64,000 bases of DNA from NCBI GenBank assembly GCA_964035545.1, contig OZ037765.1, positions 27,168,504-27,232,503 of the forward strand. The letters run 5' to 3'. Below, piece by piece: positions 52,501 through 61,500 of the stretch. This DNA comes from Bugula neritina (lineage: Eukaryota > Bryozoa > Gymnolaemata > Cheilostomatida > Bugulidae). Below the pieces are notes generated by a model. That model was not told the DNA's origin. It saw only the letters and a program-made list of their open reading frames with translations, and did no database searches. The position numbers were made by a program, and so were the translations under genes. Each line of letters starts with the position of its first letter. The stretch's first letter is position 1.

Positions 52501-55500
52501 TATCCTCAGCACAAGGATTGTCACCTGCAATGTATTGCTGACTTTATATACATAATAGTTGACTGTCTAAACAACTCAAACATAAGCTGAGGGACATATC
52601 AATTATATCAACATAATAGCTGTTTCTTTTTCGAAATTTAGTGAATATAGTAGAAAATGAAATTAAACGAGTTCACATAACGCTAAAAAATCAGAAACAA
52701 GGGACACTTTCATAAACATGAAGGAATTATCGTTTACCTATAAAGTCATGGAGGTCTTTATTAGCAAATGCCAAGTCTGTGACTGAAGCTCTGGTAGACA
52801 CAGGAGGTGAGACATAATTAGACTCTATATCTCTCAGCCATATTTTACTAAAACAAAGCAGTTGCTACGAGTGAACTTAGAAACATCCCCAACGGTAAAT
52901 ATTAAAAGTTTGTATATACGACTGAATGCTGGGATACCAGGTCTCACCCAATTATATATACAAGAAATTAAAGCAATATTTGAATGTTTAGTCAAGCCAG
53001 AAGAAGAGTCAAAATTAAGTGCAGTCATACATTGTAGCACGAGGAATTTTCAGACCCTATTTCTAAATTTCAAAAATTTGAATGTTTAATCAATAGTAAG
53101 TTAAACTTTTATTGCAAAATTTGTTTGATACACCCATAATTATGTCAGCAAGTGGTACAGGAAGTGATCTTTTCAGTTTCTACGGCAAAATAATTTTGCA
53201 GGCAAAATACTCAACACTTTTAGGGCGGTAAAAAGGTAAAGCCTAAAATTCTGATGTATTTTGCTAAAATTTTCATGAACACAGCATGTATTTTCTCGTT
53301 ATTATATGTTAACATGAAGGCACTTGAGGTTTGATTTTGCTATGTTTACTCACTTAGTGTAGGAATATGCTATTTTGTTGCCAAACACGGCGATTGATGA
53401 GCAGTGGTAAGGGGAGTCCAGGGAGATATTGCGAGGAATAAAATCATCAATACTCATGTATACAATCTGCTGATTGCCGGTGCATACAAACAGCCTGTTG
53501 TGAGTTACGTCGACAGCAATGTCAATGATTCCACCAGAGTCTCTATATATCACGACTGGGTTACTTTTGCCCGGGGTCATCACCGACACACCAACCGCTG
53601 ACTCCAAGAAAAACAGTTTCCTGTAACATAAAAATAGCAATTTATACGCACACCATATATATATGTTACATATGTATATCTAGCAACTACTTACAATACA
53701 ATATGCTCATGCGAGCATCTAGAAATCAAACTCAAAGAAGCATGTGATAGTAAAGTTAACCATGCACACATATCTATCACTTTCCATTGCAATACTTATA
53801 TAGAAGAGAAATGAGAGCTTAGACAGCTATTCAAAATGGCACACACATATAACGCATACAGGCAGCGCCTACCCTTTAGATGGATGCAGGGCAATAGACA
53901 GCAACTGGTTATGCTGACTCGCATTAATTTGGTGAATCAACATCCTCTGACTGCCATCTGTCTTGCACACCTCGATGGTTCCAGCAACCACATCGGCCCA
54001 GTAGAGATTACCTGCAGCAATACAATAAAACTCTGTCTACATCAAATATCATCTGCATAAAACATGCTCGGAACTCTCAGGTAGAGCAATACACATTTAA
54101 AACACAGGCAATCAAATAGTTGTATGGCAAATTGTTTATGCAGGCAAAGATTATTTACTTTAATGCAAATGATTTGGACTACTCGCTGCATTTCTACCAA
54201 AACAGAAATACAGGTTTTTGTCATGTAAAACAAAATTAGTTATTTAGAAGACATCAACCTGCTGCGGAGTCAACGACAAGTGAGAATGCCGATATGAGAT
54301 TTGAAACTATAGTTTGCCTGTCGGTCAGATCTCTAGTGCTTCTACTGATTCTGGTGCCGCTATCACTATCTATCCAGTATATGTAGTCCGGCTCTACAGA
54401 ATAGAGATGAAACGCACGGGTAATTCAAGCTATCCACTTCAGTACAACAGAGTACAGAGAACAGATGACGACACAAACCTGAACTGGTTGAAGGCTGCCG
54501 GTAATACGCCACAGATATGATGTTGTTGACTCGAGGGATGGGAACCAGAGAATTCTTGCCCAGACTGATATTGCTCAGCTCCGCACCATACAGCATCGCA
54601 CCCGGAGGCCGAGTAGAGTACAGAAGCAAAGGAAATATGGCTACAAAAATCCTTTTTCTTAAAACATAAAGTTTAAAAAATTAAAAAAAACAAATTTTAA
54701 TGTTACAAAAAATTACAAATAAATATGCAAAAATAAAATACTTTATATCAAAACCTCAAATCATAGAACCTTCATCCAACAGAATCTACAGATGGTGATG
54801 TACGCATGAAAGGCGTATCAACATTGTATGTTACATCACAACAATACTGTACCAGTACCTTGACACGAGCCATCCTGGTAACTATATCCAGTGTAACACA
54901 CACAAGTCCCTTCCCCTGCTGTGCTAGGACCTTTAGGCAGACAATGGTGGTTGCAACTTGAACATGTAACTTTATCAGACTCTGCAACTACAACACAAAG
55001 TGTATATACATTCTCTTCACAATCCTCTAGATCCTCTAGTCTGCTTGCAAGTTAATAGGTGGTCGAACTGTTGGCATCAGTCAATGTCATTATAGTAACT
55101 CACACCTACCTGTTCTAGAAGCTTCCACTACCTTCATGTCGGTTGGAAAGTTACCCTTTAAAGCACCGATAACAGTGCTGTTAGAAATGTTGCTCAGTTG
55201 CCATAGATTGACATCAAACCCACGAGTAGCTATATTTGTAAATTTTGATGACGTAAACAACTGGTCATCCCTGACTGACCAAGTGCCGAGTTCTTGATTA
55301 GACATGACTTCTTCAATAGCTGATCCGTCAAACTTGTAGATTTGTGAAGAATCGCCAAAGTATAGCACACTTTGAGTGCTATCATCACTGCTCAATGCCA
55401 TTTGTATTTCTAAAAAAATATAATAATTCTCTAATACACTGATATATGCTGTAGTTACTGCTGTGTATATACATAATACAAAACATGTACTGGGCGCAAC

Positions 55501-58500
55501 TCAACTATAATCACAGAGCAAATGGAATGTTTTAGCAGCCCAGTCCATAGATGCATGCATATTGTAGAAAACAGAGACTTGATGAAAAGTTTGAAAACTA
55601 GAACGGCAGCCCAAACATAATTTCAAAGCAAATGACAGAATGAGCACTTCCAATTCCTGACCAAAAAAGAAAGTATAGATGTCATCATAACCATAGCATT
55701 GTGGAGCATATTTTATAGCAATGCATTGCCTAATTACTTTAGTATATGAATATACAAACATATTACTTCTCATCATTCATATATACTGCATACATAAACA
55801 TAAGAACTGGGTACGGCACAGTGATACAACACCTAGCAGGTTAGAGTATGGCAAACACTATTTATAATAGCTACGGCACCTACGGGGCGTAGTTACCTGG
55901 TCCATCTCTCAACAGCTGTCAACTTCTACACAAGAAAGATGTGAAAGCAAGAATGTGAACATCTAGTTAAACAATAATACCGAGTAAATACATCTACACA
56001 CGGGCAAGTTCTACCACACGACTACAACTTTCTACAATCTATGACTATTGAGTTATTGAAAAGCTGTTGGTGACTAAAAATAAAATGGCTATTAAAGTTA
56101 GTCTTCACAGTGTGCACTTGCTATATATTGCCGCTATTCAATACAAGATTGATGTAACTTAAAAGATTATTTAAAAGTAAATTGTGATATGCAACCAAAT
56201 TGGGTAAAACTACGTTAAATTCTTCACACACAGTAAATAGTATTTGAATTTAAATTTAGTTTAAAACGTTACAACACAGTGAGTTTTAGTCAACAAAGTT
56301 GCAAGATGTTAAAGCTAGAACATGACTGGTACTGGTTAAACTAATAAAGTAATGTGCACCTCACTCAATAGTCAACAAAATAATAATCGTAAACATTAAT
56401 AAAACATCAATAAAGTTAAAGTGTACACTTACTATTTGATAATGAAATTGATTTGTTCAGATTGAGAATATTACTACTTGACTTTTCTCCAGACATGAAT
56501 GAGCCATCCATAAACATGCTGTATATAGCTTGATCCCCTTCATCTCCAACGTACATAGTCCTATCAGACAAGTTAGTACATTTTAATAAGTATAAGTTGA
56601 ATATCCCAGAGATCCATAATAAAGTCTATTCTTATCATTATTTGATGCTACAATATCTTGTAGGAAAACTGACTATAAAATTTCATCTTAGCTGTCTATA
56701 TACTCCTGAAGGTGTCCAACTGTAGAATTTCAATTTCTATTAGTTCACACAATACTTTAAACCTTACAACCTGCTTACCCATTGGAAGGAAGTAAAACGA
56801 TAGTCTTAGGTCGACCAAATCCTGTAGCAATAGTAGAGCGACGAGTTCCTGAGAAATCGCACACATCTATAGCACCCAGCTGCGAGTGTTTCAAAGTATA
56901 CGTGCCAATGTATAATCTTTCATGAATATAGTCAACAGCAAGGCTAAACTCCACACCTGAAACACACCAGCACTGATGGCTAGAAAAGTTATTGTCCTCT
57001 CTTTTCTCCAGAGGCAGTTGAAGTAAAAGTTCTGCATAGTGTATGATTTGTAGAAAATCAACATCCCTGCATTTAAAATTGTAGCCAAATAACACTGTAC
57101 ATCATTAAAAACTGACTTTGTCCACATGTATACAACGAAAATAACTATAGTAGTCCTTTTATACAAATTAGGTAAAACAAGTTGTGCTGGTAGATGCAAT
57201 AAAATAGATTTGCAAGTTTGATATAAACATGTAATTAAGTCTGAATTTACTTGGAGGAATTTTTTATTATCAATCTTTAGCAAAAATTAGAAAAGTATAA
57301 TCAGCGTAGAAATAGGGTCCAGCTCAGACAGCTAAAATGTTGTGGCCTACGAAGCACACAGTAAATGTCAAGCAACATAGCCTACTGTCCTTTTTGAGAA
57401 TTATTGGGGGGGAAACAAAGTAGTTTTACACTACCACAGCTATGAGTAGAGGCTTAATGACAAGAGATATCTCCATTTAACTGAGGAGTTGAGAAACACC
57501 TGTATACACGCGAACCAATACATTTCTTTATAACACAGAAAATGTAATTTAACACTTCTCCAATTCTTGATTTACACAAATCCTTTTTCACAATTACTAT
57601 CTTTCAATCCCAATGAAAACAAACTTCCTCTAGCAAAAATTTCTGTATTGAAGTTCTCTGCATCAGTTAAAGTTAATAAACCTGGTGATGATTTAAATTC
57701 TAAATACCGAGTATTTTCGATGTTTCAATCAGCTTTTGATCGAAGAAAAAATTTTACATTAGCTGCTATGGTAAGCCGCTAGCTCAAATATCAAATTGCT
57801 TGATGTAGGCTTTTGCTCCAATTTTCACTGGGCCAACTTTTAAAGCAACATTGTAATACTTAGCTGTCTGAGCTGACCCTAAGTTTAAGATTTTACAGCA
57901 GCATGCACAATACCGACAGAATCAGTAAATACTGAAACTCAACACTTGCAAAATAGAGTCAACATACTACCTCCTACCTAGTTCAAAGACTATCAGAAAA
58001 CTTTAGTGTTTAGGACCATGAATCATGTGAGTTCAGTAATGAATTACACAAGAAAAATAAGAGAGTAAGCCTAACAACTTGATTACTTTTACCTGGCAGG
58101 TTTAGAGTGACTTTTTTGTGAAAGGTATAAAATAGATTAAAAATCAAAAGAAATGAACCTAATAAAAGCAGTTTAAGCGAATCAAACAAAAGCATTTGAT
58201 ATTCAACTGTTGGCCAGCAAGTCTAAACCGCACATGTATCCGAATTGACCCCTCAGACCTGTCACAAGGTTCAGAGTGACTAAAACCAAACAGAACTTTA
58301 AGCAACCAATCTAGAAACACAAGATGCAGCATTTCTGTCAGAACTTCTTACTTAATATCGGAGCCAGTAAATAATGCTGTACCAGCAATGTGCAAGTTAC
58401 ACCTTTCACAACTTCACCTTTTAATCTTGAAAATCATGAAAATGTACTCCAAGAATAATGGTCTACTATTCTCTAGTGATAGTGAATGAAACAATTCTAA

Positions 58501-61500
58501 ACAATATGTTACCAGCAGTAGGCCGTCTTTCTAATACCTAAACAGCAGGGCAATGAGAGCAGGAGCTAGGAGTCCTACTTATAATGGTGATTAATTACAT
58601 AGCAAACTATGAATTTAACGTGTAATATAAGCTGTGGGCTAAAAAATATTTGTAGTGATGAAGCTAGGCATGCAAGCAGAGTTACCTTTGCCATACTCTG
58701 AAAAAATAGAACATCCAAATATAAGCAAATACCAAATACAATAAAATAATAGTTTATGTATATAAAAAGCTTGAAGTACATAAAGAGTAGTTTTATCGGG
58801 TTTTTGCAGATAGTTATTTCATTTTTTTTTATGAAATGCTTAGTTTTTTTATTAAATATTAAGAGAGTATCCTCAATGTGAATATTTCTCTATGATTCAT
58901 ACTTTAGATATGTTGGGGAATTTAGTCAGTACATTTAGACCACCAGTTTATTAGTTTTCAATGTTTTTAAGTTACCAGCAGATTTCTTTTACCTTAACTT
59001 ATTATATTGTTGCAAATGTTTGCCTTTGTCTACACTCTACATGTTTACAAAATAATTATTGATACACTATCTCACATCAGCTGAAAATGATAATCTGAAT
59101 TATTTACCACAAATGCAGATGGCACTAACTGCATTTTATTTCTTGTTATTGACATATTATTTTCTTACCCCACAGATATAAAGCTAAAGAAAAGAACATA
59201 GAAAGGTTTTCCACTACAGATTAAGGGAGGAAACTATTGAAAGTTTTTAGACACCCCTAGATGCTAGAAAAACATAGCTTTTAAAAATACCATGCATAGT
59301 AACCATAGAATATAGGAATTTTGCTATTTCAATTGCTCAGGATTTACTTGTTCAAGGTAAAAGCATTTCTTAGCTACGTCATATTCCCCTTGAAAATGTT
59401 TCATTCTTTATTGAAGACTTACAACTAAGAAGTTTAGCCTAAATATACTATTATTATGAAAATGCAATTGTTATCTCCACATTAAAATAGTAGTAAGATT
59501 ATGAAATTACATTACCCTGAGCTAGGTCCATTATGTTGGTAGGATCAGCTCCTGTAATTGAAGATGTAGCAATGACTTGTAGCCCTTCATCTGCCCAGAA
59601 TATTCTATGCTCCTTTGGTTTACCAGCCACGATGTAATAGTCTAGCATGTAGACCTTCTCTATTGTAGGCGGAGCTAGGGTGGGCATCACTCCATGGGAG
59701 ATAGACAGCTCGGGGGTTATACTTGTAACAAACGATGGTGTGGCTATCAGCAAAAACTTGCCAATATCTAAAATATATTATTGTGCGTCAACATCATTTC
59801 TACCAGCTTTAATCAAAAGGACAAACTAAACACACTGCTGGATTTCCAACAAGCAGTTGTACTGTAGAAATATTTTAGCTCAGAATTATCTCAGAAAATA
59901 TTAAAAAGGCGAATATTTCTATTTTAAGTAACTGGGGACTGTCATAATATATTCTATAAACTCAGAGGATTAAATGTACAGTAGGAGTTAGACAAATGAA
60001 ATAGAAACAGTTGCCAATTATCAACAAAATGCAAACGAAAATTCAAGCAACTTGGAACAAAAACATGCAAAGGCTCACCCTATTCCCCCTCGTCTGTCCC
60101 CTATTTGAAAGTTGGGGGACATGAAGGAGAACATTTACGTTGACTACCTTCCAGCTATGACTACCAACACAAAGTGAGAAAAACAAGAAATTCAATTTTC
60201 GTACACCAATTTGCATGCATTGAAAATATACTGGTTTCGTAATCATTTTGAAAATTTTGGAATGGCCAGAATACAGAATGCTCAAGTCTCAATTGGTGTC
60301 TGCCTCTGATTAGAACCAAAGAGACATTTTTTCACTAAATTGTTTAAAAAGGCGCAAAAAATAAAACACATTATCCTTATAGGTTGCCCATTATTTACTG
60401 CTAAACTTTACTAAGCTAAAGAAATCCATAGACACCATTCTGTCTATAGACTAGCCTACACATTACCTTGACATGTCTTGTTATCGTGAGAGAGTTCGAG
60501 TAGGTGAGGACAAGCGCATCTGACTGACGTCTCGCTGTTTCTTAGACACAAGTGACTGCAGCCCTTAGCACTGCACATAGCCTCAACTTCTGACGAGAGG
60601 CCTGGTTGACGTCCCACATGGAAAACTTTGAGGTCAAATGGCTGAGTTACAGTGCCATGAACTGTCTGTGCATTCGTCCCATTCCACTTATTAGCCTGTA
60701 AAATATACTTAGCCTATATATCAGTACCTCTTATTTTATACAATGTTTGAAAATAGTTAAAATAATGTTCAAACATCAATGACATATTATACAACACACA
60801 AGGAATTTCACTACTCACATCAGACTGATATAGTAAGTATATGCTACTCAGTTCACACATGACGACACCCCATTGAATCTATTCATATAACCTTATACCC
60901 TATATGCTTCATGACTTACTCTGTTTATGGAGTTTGTCTTCCAGTCAGACCAGTAAACCCAGTTTTCAAACACAGATATGGAAAATGGATGCTGAAGAAG
61001 ATGGTTGTTGTACAATATGAGCCGAAAATCTTGCCCACCATAATTCACCGACTGTATGCTATGAGACCTACATACAGAAACGTTACACCGTTCAACAGCA
61101 AACTCTGCATATCATATGTATGGCTGAAGACACTTAAACATGACAAATGCATTGCACAAATTAAAAACAACTTGTTAACAATTTCACTAAGGCGTCCACC
61201 AAGAAAGTAGCACCCATACACTCAGGTATAAGAAAAGTGAAAGAAAAACAATAGCATTTTATTATTTTTTTTTATTACATATTATTGTGTGGCCATCATA
61301 TTACAAGCACTATTATTGTATAAATAGAGCACATGATGTCATATCCTATTATATCACATGCAGACTAACTTGGCATCATTCCAATAGACACGCTTCATAT
61401 CATAATCCAGAGTCAAACCATTGGCCCAGGCGCCATCAGGAATATGCTTTTCATGATTAACAGAGAAGAGCATCTGTTGCTCTTCTCCTGCCATAGTCGC

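Noticed and set aside
35379-52530. Minus-strand frames overlapping exons in a second frame, for example 36107-36361, 42306-42596, 49205-49429 and 52342-52530
   Set aside because: Shadows of LRP1 exons: the correct frame is the one showing the cysteine pattern and joining its neighbours in phase.
57567-57782. 71-aa plus-strand open frame in a large LRP1 intron
   Set aside because: No recognisable domain, no splice partners, and stop-free length is within chance for this region.
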